Assembly: GCA_021775005.1 (NCBI GenBank)
Contig: JAJFIK010000045.1
Span: forward strand, 1-64,000
Direction of reading: 5' to 3'
Source of the DNA: Rhodospirillales bacterium
GTDB taxonomy: Bacteria > Pseudomonadota > Alphaproteobacteria > JAJFIK01
Length of the DNA stretch: 64,000 nt
Within the stretch, counting starts at the first letter, position 1. Each line of letters begins with the position of its first letter. Made by a program: the position numbers and the translations under genes. The notes under the pieces are model-generated. The model ran no database searches. It had not been told where the DNA came from and saw nothing but the letters and a program-made list of their open reading frames with translations. Below are positions 29,042-37,021 of the stretch, piece after piece.

Positions 29042-29527
29042 TTACTCAGTTTTGGCCTCTTCTGCTTCCTTAGGGGCTTCTTCCGCAGCCGCCTCTTCTT
29101 TAGGAGCTTCTGCTTCTTCGGCTACGGCCTCTTCAGCGGGCGCTTCTTCTACTGCTTCTTCTTTGGGCGCTTCAGCAGCAGCCTTAGCGGCTTCTGCTTT
29201 CTCACGCTGTTCTTCCAGACGCTCCACGGCTTTGGTGCCGGGCTTGCCCTTATTGGGGTTGTTGCCGTGCTTCCATTCCACTAATCCCTCAGTCGAGAGG
29301 AACCGCGCCACGCGATCAGTTGGCTTGGCACCAACAGAGAGCCAATATTTTGCGCGCTCAGCATCAAAGCCCAAACGCTTTTTGTCGTCTTTGGGAAGCA
29401 TCGGGTTGAAGTGGCCAATTTTTTCCTTAAAGCGGCCATCGCGCGGTGAGCGGCTGTCTGCAATAACAATATTATAATACGGGCGTTTCTTGGTGCCGCC
29501 GCGAGCCAGTCTGATTTTCAAAGCCAT
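29042..29527 (-). CDS. rpsP: 30S ribosomal protein S16 with long acidic tail
   Basis: Ribosomal protein S16, needed for 30S assembly. The first about 85 residues are the normal protein: [35 protein letters not shown] and [16 protein letters not shown]. The protein then continues for about 70 residues of Ala/Glu repeats such as [16 protein letters not shown]. Extended tails occur in some alphaproteobacterial S16 proteins, but this one is long and almost purely Ala/Glu/Pro/Lys. It is 57 nt downstream of ffh and 13 nt upstream of rimM. Confidence 0.95.
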   Translation of the reverse strand: MALKIRLARGGTKKRPYYNIVIADSRSPRDGRFKEKIGHFNPMLPKDDKKRLGFDAERAKYWLSVGAKPTDRVARFLSTEGLVEWKHGNNPNKGKPGTKAVERLEEQREKAEAAKAAAEAPKEEAVEEAPAEEAVAEEAEAPKEEAAAEEAPKEAEEAKTE

Positions 29528-29584
29528 GTTTTTAGTCTTTCTTGCTTGTTGAATAGGTCCGCCATGTGGCGGGGTTTCATTGAA

Positions 29585-31084
29585 TTACTTCTTACGCTTT
29601 TTCTTTGAGCCGCCGCGCGGGCCCGGCATGCCGGGCATCCCCAACCCTGGTAAGCCCATACCCGGAGGCACGCCTGCGCCCATGCCGGGGGGTTGGCCGG
29701 GGAGACCCGGTGCCGCTGAGGGTAATTCCCCCGCTGGCATCTCATCCAACTGCGCGCCGGGGTCGCCAAACATTTGTTTCATGCCGCCCTTGCCCACCTT
29801 CTTCATCATGTCGGCCATCTGGCGATGCATTTTGAGGAGCTTGTTGATCTCAGGCACGGCCGTCCCCGACCCCGCCGCCACACGGCGCTTGCGCGAGGCA
29901 TTGAGCAGTTTGGGATCGCGGCGCTCTTTTTTGGTCATGGACGAAATGATCGCTTCTTGATGCTTGAAGACATCTTCGTCGATATTGGCGTGCTGGATTT
30001 GCTTGCCCATTTTGCCCATGCCCGGCAGCATGCCCATGAGGCCTTGAATGCCGCCCATGCGTTTCATCTGGCGCAGTTGTTCGGCGAGATCATCAAGATC
30101 AAACTCGCCCTTGCGCATTTTTTTGGCGATTTTTTCCGCTTGCGCCTGATCGATGGTGTCAGCGGCTTTTTCCACCAGGCTGACCACGTCGCCCATGCCG
30201 AGGATACGCCCGGCGATGCGCTCTGGATGGAAATCCTCAAGGGCATCCATCTTTTCGCCGACGCCCAGCAGCTTGATAGGCTTGCCGGTAACCGCGCGCA
30301 TGGAAAGGGCTGCGCCGCCGCGCCCGTCGCCATCGATGCGCGTGAGCACCACGCCGCTGATGTCGAGCCGCCCGCCAAAGGACTGCGCCACATTCACAGC
30401 GTCTTGCCCGGTGAGGCTATCCACCACCAGCAGCGTTTCTGATGGCGAAGCGGCATTATAAATCTCGCCCACCTCATGCATCAGCGCTTCATCAACATGA
30501 GTGCGCCCGGCGGTATCAAGGATCAGCACATCAAAGCCGCCAAGACGGGCCGCTTCTATGGCGCGGGCGGCAATGCTAACCGGGTTTTGGCCTTCGATAA
30601 TGGGCAGGGTGGCGACGCTTACTTGTTCACCAAGGATCTTCAGCTGCTCCATCGCGGCCGGACGACGCGTATCAAGCGAGGCCATCAAGACTTTCTTCTT
30701 CTGGCGGTCTTGCAGGCGCTTGGCAATTTTCGCCGTTGTGGTGGTTTTACCGGAGCCCTGCAGGCCCACCATCATGATGATGGCAGGGGGGGCGTGATCC
30801 ACATTGAGCGGCGCAGGGTCGCGGCCCAGCGTCTCCACAAGTTCGTCATGGACAATCTTGACCACTTGCTGACCGGGGGTGACGGAACGCACCACATCCT
30901 GGCCCACCGCTTTGACGCGAACGCGCTCAATAAAGTCTTTGGCCACAGGCAAAGCGACATCGGCTTCAAGCAGCGCCACGCGCACTTCGCGCAGGGCTTC
31001 CACCACATCGCTGTCGGTGAGTGCACCGCGGCCCCGGAGGCCGTCAAAAACTTTGCCTAAGCGATCACTTAACGTGTCGAACAT
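29585..31084 (-). CDS. ffh: Signal recognition particle protein Ffh
   Basis: SRP GTPase that binds signal sequences and SRP RNA and delivers ribosomes to FtsY. The ATG giving MFDTLSDRLGKVFDGLRG is chosen as the family N-terminus; the open frame runs 90 codons further upstream without support. Of 499 residues, the N and G domains hold the P-loop GLQGSGKTTTTAKIAKRL near residue 108, DTRRPAAMEQL, the G3 motif ILDTAGRTHVDE and TRIDGDGRGGAAL. The M domain holds MRKGEFDLDDLAEQLRQMKR and a Met-rich groove, ending in a Gly/Pro/Met-rich stretch and KKKRKK. It pairs with ftsY encoded 11 kb away. Confidence 0.97.
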   Translation of the reverse strand: MFDTLSDRLGKVFDGLRGRGALTDSDVVEALREVRVALLEADVALPVAKDFIERVRVKAVGQDVVRSVTPGQQVVKIVHDELVETLGRDPAPLNVDHAPPAIIMMVGLQGSGKTTTTAKIAKRLQDRQKKKVLMASLDTRRPAAMEQLKILGEQVSVATLPIIEGQNPVSIAARAIEAARLGGFDVLILDTAGRTHVDEALMHEVGEIYNAASPSETLLVVDSLTGQDAVNVAQSFGGRLDISGVVLTRIDGDGRGGAALSMRAVTGKPIKLLGVGEKMDALEDFHPERIAGRILGMGDVVSLVEKAADTIDQAQAEKIAKKMRKGEFDLDDLAEQLRQMKRMGGIQGLMGMLPGMGKMGKQIQHANIDEDVFKHQEAIISSMTKKERRDPKLLNASRKRRVAAGSGTAVPEINKLLKMHRQMADMMKKVGKGGMKQMFGDPGAQLDEMPAGELPSAAPGLPGQPPGMGAGVPPGMGLPGLGMPGMPGPRGGSKKKRKK

Positions 31085-31440
31085 GCGCCGTCCCGGCCTT
31101 TCGCCATAACCCAAAGCCCAAACGAGGTTCGCACCCACGGGCGATACTCGCTGGTGGGTGGCGATCCTCTGATCCTCAGAGGACCGGACGGGTCTGGGCC
31201 TGTCCGTAATTTCGGCGGTTATGAGGGAGGGGCAGAGAGAAGTCAAGAATGGGCTGCCAGGCCGGACAATGGGGCGCAGCGGCGGGGATAACCTTGCCTG
31301 CGGGAAAATTCTTTGCCAGCCCGCCCAACACCTTGGCAATCCCCAAGCCACCAAGGCTGCTGGGTAAGTTGCGTGAGGTCTTTTATACTCTCAAAACGGG
31401 CTTATCTAAGGAGGGATGAAACCTGAACTTGGAGCTACAT
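31085..31440. other. Intergenic leader region with one strong hairpin
   Basis: These 356 nt separate ffh from the divergent tagged-protein gene. They contain a perfect 8-bp hairpin TCCTCTGA-TCC-TCAGAGGA at 31165-31183, about 80 nt before the ffh start, and a GGAC/GTCC pair after it. Promoters for both directions must lie here, but no clear -35/-10 pair was found. No RNA gene was recognised. Confidence 0.4.
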
Positions 31441-32034
31441 ATGACCCTCTATAGAGGCGACACTTTGCACGAAGCCATGCCCAAAGCTGTGTGGGGCGAA
31501 AACTATGAGACCAAAAAGGGCGGCCCAAAGTCGCGCACTGGAAAGTTCGGCAGCAAGCCCTCCGCCAGTAAGATATTTAACGGCCGAGCCTCTGGGTCAT
31601 TAGATCAAGCGGTTCGTGCCGCTGTGAGGTCCGTGCGAAATGTTGAACGAAATTCCGGTCGCGGGTCCGAGAGCCACGGCACGATCATTTATAGAAACCT
31701 CATTGGCAGGTACACTTGGCAATTACCAAATGATAGTGCCGGAGACACACGCGGGATTGCTTTTGCCGATGGCTTTTCGCAGGCATTGGCTTACGTAAAG
31801 GGACAAGGGTTTGCTGGGCAACGACCATTTGAAGCAAGCCAAATGGCCCGAAGCCGCATGCCGCCCAGTTCGTTTAGAACGGTGATCTCACGCCTCGCTG
31901 GTCGAATGGATAACTCCGAATTCAAAGGGTATTGGGTTACTCATAGTACTAACCATGCCGCAAACCGAAGCGATCGGTTTCCAGCTAGCGTTTTTGAAGT
32001 TTCGGCCGGTGGAACCGTCAGATTGTGGGGATGA
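31441..32034 (+). CDS. N-terminal-tagged protein of unknown function (tag copy 1)
   Basis: A 197-residue protein that I do not recognise as a whole. The ATG preceded by GGAG is used; a TTG four codons earlier is unlikely. Residues 1-15 (MTLYRGDTLHEAMPK then AV) share spacing and several identities with the starts of two other local proteins (35605 and 39516). After a basic linker, the body has HGTIIYRNLIGRYTWQLPN followed by GIAFADGFSQAL, and ends GYWVTHSTNHAANRSDRF. The GTIIYR...G.YTW..P style is loosely like DUF4329/JAB-type domains of polymorphic toxins. This is suggestive only. It is followed after 3 nt by an exported protein gene. Its GC content is lower than the core genes. Confidence 0.7.
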   Translation: MTLYRGDTLHEAMPKAVWGENYETKKGGPKSRTGKFGSKPSASKIFNGRASGSLDQAVRAAVRSVRNVERNSGRGSESHGTIIYRNLIGRYTWQLPNDSAGDTRGIAFADGFSQALAYVKGQGFAGQRPFEASQMARSRMPPSSFRTVISRLAGRMDNSEFKGYWVTHSTNHAANRSDRFPASVFEVSAGGTVRLWG

Positions 32035-32037
32035 GAG

Positions 32038-32457
32038 ATGAAATACAGTTTTGTAGTCAGCACGCTCGCGCTCGCCATTAGCCTACTTGCTGCGGGCTAC
32101 GTCTGGCAGACTGAAACCAAACAACCACCATTGTATTCGACGGTTGTTGACTTTGTCGCGCACGGGCGAGCCTATGATGGAGATCGCACCGCCGTTTTTG
32201 GCTTCGCGACATTTGCGCCCTTCGCTGAATTCAGCGCGCTGTACATGAATTGTGACGCGCTGCTTAACCAAGAACGTGGCCAAGCAGTAAGATTGGTCCT
32301 CCTACGAGATCAATTCTCATATGACTTTCTTGAGAGCTTGAACGGAAAGTATGTCCTGGTGTCCGGCACCTATGAACATCCACTCACGCTCGCGGATATT
32401 GAGGTCATCGAGATTCCAGAAATCGAGTTTGGGCGCCCGACATGCTTCGATGAATAG
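32038..32457 (+). CDS. Exported or anchored OB-fold-like protein
   Basis: A 139-residue protein with an N-terminal hydrophobic segment (MKYSFVVSTLALAISLLAAG, residues 1-20) that should export or anchor it. The rest resembles a small family with an OB-fold-like pattern: a strand pair in YDGDRTAVFGFATFAPFAE, a surface LYMNCDALLN, and LNGKYVLVSGTYEHP near residue 100. Many proteins of that family are uncharacterised. It begins 3 nt after the first tagged gene, so cotranslation is likely. A role as its partner, for instance immunity, is an inference. Confidence 0.7.
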   Translation: MKYSFVVSTLALAISLLAAGYVWQTETKQPPLYSTVVDFVAHGRAYDGDRTAVFGFATFAPFAEFSALYMNCDALLNQERGQAVRLVLLRDQFSYDFLESLNGKYVLVSGTYEHPLTLADIEVIEIPEIEFGRPTCFDE

Positions 32458-32474
32458 GACGGGATGAAACGGTT

Positions 32475-32660
32475 GTGGATGCGATTGGGGTTGATACGAG
32501 CGTTTTCACATTGCTGGATTTGGAGCAATTGGATTCTGCCGCAATTATTGCAGCGGCACCCTGCGAGCAACTGGCAGAGGACATCTCCCAGGTGGACCCG
32601 GCGCTATCGCCAAGCGATGTCGTGCCGGCCATGCCGGCCCTATTGGCTTGTCGTCCATGA
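32475..32660 (+). CDS. Small open frame, possible protein
   Basis: A 61-residue frame starting with GTG and ending with the TGA of an ATGA overlap with the next gene. Its codon use looks coding-like (VDTSVFTLLDLEQLDSAA). No ribosome site is strong; a competing ATG at 32464 in another frame has AGGACGGG before it but encodes an implausible Trp/Arg-rich peptide. It could be a small gene or the remnant of a larger one. Confidence 0.35.
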   Translation: MDAIGVDTSVFTLLDLEQLDSAAIIAAAPCEQLAEDISQVDPALSPSDVVPAMPALLACRP

Positions 32661-33067
32661 CTTTTGAGGAGATGCCTGAAGAGGAATGGAGCCAGATCCC
32701 CGATATCCTCTACGCCACTTGGCTTGAAAGCGTTGAAGAGAGGTGCCTCATCAAAGCCCAAGCAGTTGCCCGGTTTTCGGAGGCGCTCAGTGAGGATGAT
32801 CAAAACAGCAACAGCTTTGAAGTTCTGCATCGCATTGCGATTCGGAGGACGCAATACGGCGTTCCATTTGCGGACCATGTTATATACAACGACATCATGG
32901 TTGCAGCACTTAGTGATCATTGCGACCGGAGGCAGGAAGCGCGGGGCTTTCTGTCTAGATATTGGATCGACAACCACGGAGCTGATCTCGCAATAGCAGA
33001 AGTTCAAATCGTCACATCAGTCGATGGCCTTACCATTCGTGACCTGGAATTCATTTCCTTGCGCTAG
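32657..33067 (+). CDS. Hypothetical protein
   Basis: A 136-residue protein with an acidic N-terminus (MTFEEMPEEEWSQIPDILYA) and mainly helical content; no signal peptide or membrane segment. I do not recognise it. The ATG overlaps the stop of the preceding 61-residue frame as ATGA; a TTG three codons earlier is an alternative. It is the last of four plus-strand genes downstream of the first tagged gene and converges with the paralogous anchored repeat protein, 17 nt away. Confidence 0.6.
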   Translation: MTFEEMPEEEWSQIPDILYATWLESVEERCLIKAQAVARFSEALSEDDQNSNSFEVLHRIAIRRTQYGVPFADHVIYNDIMVAALSDHCDRRQEARGFLSRYWIDNHGADLAIAEVQIVTSVDGLTIRDLEFISLR

Positions 33068-33084
33068 ACTTTTCGGCGCGGGCA

Positions 33085-34455
33085 CTATTCTGCAACGACC
33101 TCTGCACCTGAATCAGACTCTGCTTCTGTATTTGGCCCTGGCTCGCTTTCCGCAACTACTTCTGCATCCACTTCGGTAGCGACTGCATCGCCGGCTCCAT
33201 CGGTTGCACCCAGCGCATCATCCTGGCCAATATCCTCACCAATGATCTCGTCACCGATTTGCGCGCCCGGCTTTGTGGGGGCGGGTATGGGCGCCCCATT
33301 GGGGTCTTCCAAACGACAGTGAAAGCCGCCAGCACCTGGGTCTTGCGGTAAATAGGCCTGGATGAGGTCGAACTCACCCTTTTCAACCGCTTCCAGCGCC
33401 GCTGCAATGCGCTCACTGGCGGCCGCATCAAGGTCGTGATGATCCTCAGTCGCCTCGGTTTCGGCCTCAGTTTCGGCAAACGCCGCTGTGGCGCGCGACC
33501 AGAACAGCGCCGCTTCCGGGCTGGCCTCGATAAATTCCCCATCGCTGTAGAGCGCCACCAACCGATGGCCAGACCCTTCATGCCTGCGGCCCACAAGCAA
33601 TTCAGCCCAAGTCGCGGCACTGTTTGCCATTTGTGTGGCGCGGGCATTGGGAAGTCGTCGCTCACACGCGGTGGCATATCGCCCGCGGCCCATTCTGAGC
33701 TCAAGATCAACCTGCTGGCTCAAGGCTTCGTTCGCAATATCGCCGTCATCACCGGTGAAGTAGATCGAATACAGATTATCAGCGAAACCAAACGCCGCTT
33801 CAATTTGATCTGCGTCGCTCAGCCCATAGACAACTTCCGCTGCAGTTTGGGCCAGCATCAATTGGCGCGCCGCGCATTCCCACTCACGTGCTTCCCATGC
33901 GGATGAGACATATGCCGCATCGTCCAAGTGCGCCGCGATTTGATTGAGCATGCTGTAGAGGGTGCTCTGTTCATAGGTGGCCCCATCGCACCGTAGATTG
34001 TGGGCCGTAAGTCGCAGCCAAAACAACCACGGATACGCGACGCCCAGTTCATCTAGCGAGTCCCATTCGGTCGAGCCGTAGTTCGAATTGACAAGACGCG
34101 TAAGCCAGCCTTGGGGGGCGTTGCCATAGAACGTGTCATATCCATAGCTCGCCGATTCCACGGCATACCCAAGATACTCGGCCTCCGTGTCTGGGGCGCT
34201 CAACTTACATGGCGGGTCCGCAAGAAACGCCGCAGAGGCCGCAAGAGAGTCTTCATCGCCCTCATAATTCAAATTCGAGATCACCGAATAAGCGAGATCG
34301 CATTCCCCGACCTCCAAAAGGTCAGCCGACGCTTGGCGCCAATCCAGTTCCAACCGCGGCAGAGGCCAAAATGCCCACGCAATTGCAACGCTTGCCGCCA
34401 CAGCCAATGCACCGCATGCAGCCAAGAGACCAAGTATCAATCGCACCCAAGCCAT
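33085..34455 (-). CDS. Membrane-anchored helical-repeat protein (Cys-spaced paralogue A)
   Basis: A 456-residue protein with one N-terminal membrane segment (MAWVRLILGLLAACGALAV). It continues as an alpha-helical repeat-like domain outside the membrane and ends with an acidic, Glu/Ala-rich tail after residue 360. The ATG preceded by GGGGG is chosen; a GTG 11 codons upstream is possible. The exported part shares a pattern with the lipoprotein at 36260-36997: WR, then 14 residues later a Cys, then 31 further to the next Cys. A third pair, RCDG with a Cys 38 residues on, also matches. The Cys pairs are probably disulfides in the periplasm. Function unknown. Confidence 0.72.
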   Translation of the reverse strand: MAWVRLILGLLAACGALAVAASVAIAWAFWPLPRLELDWRQASADLLEVGECDLAYSVISNLNYEGDEDSLAASAAFLADPPCKLSAPDTEAEYLGYAVESASYGYDTFYGNAPQGWLTRLVNSNYGSTEWDSLDELGVAYPWLFWLRLTAHNLRCDGATYEQSTLYSMLNQIAAHLDDAAYVSSAWEAREWECAARQLMLAQTAAEVVYGLSDADQIEAAFGFADNLYSIYFTGDDGDIANEALSQQVDLELRMGRGRYATACERRLPNARATQMANSAATWAELLVGRRHEGSGHRLVALYSDGEFIEASPEAALFWSRATAAFAETEAETEATEDHHDLDAAASERIAAALEAVEKGEFDLIQAYLPQDPGAGGFHCRLEDPNGAPIPAPTKPGAQIGDEIIGEDIGQDDALGATDGAGDAVATEVDAEVVAESEPGPNTEAESDSGAEVVAE

Positions 34456-34638
34456 CGCACACCCCCATCCCATAACCCGTCTGTTCACTTATTGTTCTAG
34501 TCGCAAACATAGTATAATGGCAGTGTACACGCAAGAGCTGGTTGCCCGGCACGCCCTATGCGACGCAGACGAAAAATGTTAGGTGCTGTGCCGCTTTGGG
34601 GCGCGAAGTGCCTCTTAATCCTGGCTGATGAGTGAAAA

Positions 34639-35502
34639 ATGAACCGGCAAGAACGGCGTAAAGCTGAAAAAGAATGGGCTCAAAACAACAAAGAGCTCGA
34701 CTGGAAACGCGGCGTGAATGAAGAATTCAATGCCGCCAAGGAAATGCATCAGCAAGGCCGCCTGGCCGAGGCGGAGGCCGCCTATAAGGCCGTCCTCAAA
34801 AAAGTGCCGGGACAGCCGGATGTCTTGTTTGCCTTGGCCATGCTCGCCAATCAGTTGGAGCAATTAGGTGAGACGGAACATTATCTTCGTCTGTCGCTCG
34901 CCTCAGAAGCCAAGCAACCGCACGTGTTGCAAGAACTTGGCGCGCTGCTTCACAAGACCAAACGCTTTGCTGCGGCTGAGGAATGTTTCCGCGACGGGCT
35001 GAAGCTCAAGCCGGACTCCGGGAGCCTTTGGTTCAATTTGGGCATCAGCCAAATGCAGCAAGGCAAGCTTGACGATGCCATTGAGGCCTTCGACGAGACC
35101 TTGAAGTACGAAAAAGACTTTGCCATGGGGGTTTATTACATTGGGCGGTGTCAAGCGGCCAAAGGCGATCATGAATTGGCCCTCGCCAAGTTTCGCGAGG
35201 CCCTCAAGATTATGCCCGAGGCCTATCCCCCAAGTCTCGACATCGCCACTTCCCTGGGCAAGCTAGAGCGCTGGGATGAAGCGCTTGAGGCTGCGCAAGC
35301 CGTCAACGATCAGCACCCCGGTGTTGCCGAGGCCATGTATGTGCTGGGCTGGGCGCAAGAGGGCGGCGGCAACGATGAAGATGCGGCTGAAACCTATCGC
35401 GATATCCTCGATCGGGAGCCCGGTCACACCCAAGCGCAACAAAGTCTCGCGCGGCTGACCGGGGAAGATCCAAGCGGCGCAGGCGGCGGCGCGGCGGCTT
35501 AA
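34639..35502 (+). CDS. TPR-repeat protein
   Basis: A 287-residue cytoplasmic protein with tetratricopeptide repeats and no signal peptide. Repeat units include AKEMHQQGRLAEAEAAYKAV, LKKTKRF-like blocks with AAAEECFRDGLKLKPDSG, QQGKLDDAIEAFDETLKYE and EDAAETYRDILDREPG. The first 30 residues are charged (MNRQERRKAEKEWAQNNKEL). The tail is Gly/Ala-rich. TPR domains bind partner proteins; the partner is unknown. No clear ribosome site lies before the ATG. It is encoded between the two Cys-paralogue/tag clusters, so a role there is possible but unproven. Confidence 0.85.
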   Translation: MNRQERRKAEKEWAQNNKELDWKRGVNEEFNAAKEMHQQGRLAEAEAAYKAVLKKVPGQPDVLFALAMLANQLEQLGETEHYLRLSLASEAKQPHVLQELGALLHKTKRFAAAEECFRDGLKLKPDSGSLWFNLGISQMQQGKLDDAIEAFDETLKYEKDFAMGVYYIGRCQAAKGDHELALAKFREALKIMPEAYPPSLDIATSLGKLERWDEALEAAQAVNDQHPGVAEAMYVLGWAQEGGGNDEDAAETYRDILDREPGHTQAQQSLARLTGEDPSGAGGGAAA

Positions 35503-35604
35503 GGCGGCGACCTGCTCTCAGAAATCAATCCCCCTTTAATTCCCACTCTCTGAGGTGGGCGCAAAATGCTTCCTGGACCACAACCCCCCAGGAGGCATTC
35601 CCCC

Positions 35605-36255
35605 ATGATCTACAAAGGCAGAACAACCCGCGAAGCCATCGCCAAGGCCGTGCGAGCGGGGCGGAGCAAACAAACAACTTCACAGAATACATGCACAAGC
35701 CTGGAGCGTCAGCTTCAGGATGCGCTCCGCGAGGTGCGGCGGCGTGCAAGCGAGTTCGAGCGATTGATTGAACGCGCGAGAGACGCGATCGCTGAGTTGG
35801 GGCAAAGTCAACGCGACAGCGACGCTGCTCAGAAAATCGCTGATCACATTGCTCTTGTGGATTCATATGCATTGGGGCCGGGAACTATCCATTCAATCAT
35901 GAGGGCAAGTGATCCTGGCCGGTTTCGCCCGCGGGCGAATCGCAATTGGTATACCGAAACCATAGGCGTTCTTGAGGGAATCGTGTTCCCCGACCGGCGG
36001 GCAAGGTTTGCAAGGCAAGTTCTCGGCCGGTCTGAAGGGCGGTTGGAAACATTTCATAATGAATCAATTATCGCGAGGCGTGCTCTCAATGTGGCGCGAG
36101 ACCGCGCGGTGGATATCGGTACGCGCTTACTGGCATGCCAAATACTGAACGAACAACCCGATCCCGAACTTCCCGCGCATTCGGTGCCAAGCATATTCGA
36201 TGTTCCCAGATCAGCAATTGGTGGGCCGGAGCGATCTCGACCTAAGAAGAAATAG
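35605..36255 (+). CDS. N-terminal-tagged coiled-coil protein (tag copy 2)
   Basis: A 216-residue protein starting MIYKGRTTREAIAKAVRAG, preceded by AGGAGG; an earlier in-frame codon would add 13 residues with no support. The first 19 residues match the start of the proteins at 39516 (TTREAIxKAV) and, less strongly, 31441. A Ser/Thr/Gln linker follows, then a coiled coil from about residue 30 (LERQLQDALREVRRRASEFE, then RLIERARDAIAEL), then a body I do not recognise. It ends in a basic KKK tail. No membrane segment is clear. It converges with the lipoprotein gene at 36260, with a 4-nt gap. Confidence 0.72.
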   Translation: MIYKGRTTREAIAKAVRAGRSKQTTSQNTCTSLERQLQDALREVRRRASEFERLIERARDAIAELGQSQRDSDAAQKIADHIALVDSYALGPGTIHSIMRASDPGRFRPRANRNWYTETIGVLEGIVFPDRRARFARQVLGRSEGRLETFHNESIIARRALNVARDRAVDIGTRLLACQILNEQPDPELPAHSVPSIFDVPRSAIGGPERSRPKKK

Positions 36256-36259
36256 AATC

Positions 36260-36997
36260 TCAGGGCGACCACGATCCCGCAAGAATGCGAAGGGTCACTT
36301 GGAATTCCCCGAGCGTATCTGCAACGAGTTCAATTGCCTCAGCGCGCGCCTGTTGCGCCAACAGATTTTCATAGTGCTGCGCCAAATCGGCACCAATGGG
36401 TATGCATTGGGAAATCCGCTCATCCCACTCCGGAATGAGGTATTGATCATCATTGAGCTCGGACGCCATCAATTGTCGCAAGCGATAGGCGTTGCCTGTG
36501 CGCAGCTCAAGCGGCCCCTCGCAATGGGCTACCCAATGGCGTTCAGCCGAACGAAGCCGATCAGACAGCACAACTTGCAAGTCTCTGTACTGTTGAATTT
36601 GAAACGCGCGCGCCGTTGGTGTTCCTACAAAGTCACGAAGGCGTCGAATGTCCTGGTGCGCGCTGAATGGATCACTATCTGCGCCTTCACGAAGCGAGGC
36701 CGCTGTTTGCGCATACAGGCCTGGCATGGCCTCTCCGCAAGGGGCCAGCGCTTCCAAGTCGTTGGCGTAGTCAGCGGCGGCGCGCGCGTCTTTGAGCTGC
36801 ATTAGCGTAAGAATCGGCCATATCGCACCACATGGCCCCTCTTCAAATAGCTGTTCAACAATGGGCCGCCACTCGATGTTCGGATCCGGCAGCGGATCGT
36901 ATGTAACGGGGGCCTCCTCCGCTGGACCGTCACAGGCGGCAAGCAGCAGGGCCGCTAACAGCGTAAAAGCACATGCATTTGCCTTTTCGTGAAACAT
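36260..36997 (-). CDS. Lipoprotein (Cys-spaced paralogue B)
   Basis: A 245-residue lipoprotein: a basic N-terminus, hydrophobic core and lipobox ALLLAAC at Cys22. The mature protein reads DPNIEWRPIVEQLFEEGPC, then 31 residues to LAPC, then HCEG with another Cys 39 residues later. The protein at 33085 has WR...C at the same 14-residue distance, the same 31-residue gap and nearly the same final pair, so these are paralogues. Both are exported and helical, with likely disulfides. It is 24 nt downstream of the prolyl oligopeptidase gene on the same strand, likely in one transcript. Confidence 0.75.
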   Translation of the reverse strand: MFHEKANACAFTLLAALLLAACDGPAEEAPVTYDPLPDPNIEWRPIVEQLFEEGPCGAIWPILTLMQLKDARAAADYANDLEALAPCGEAMPGLYAQTAASLREGADSDPFSAHQDIRRLRDFVGTPTARAFQIQQYRDLQVVLSDRLRSAERHWVAHCEGPLELRTGNAYRLRQLMASELNDDQYLIPEWDERISQCIPIGADLAQHYENLLAQQARAEAIELVADTLGEFQVTLRILAGSWSP

Positions 36998-37021
36998 ACC
37001 CTCACTCCATTGGATAAGCCG

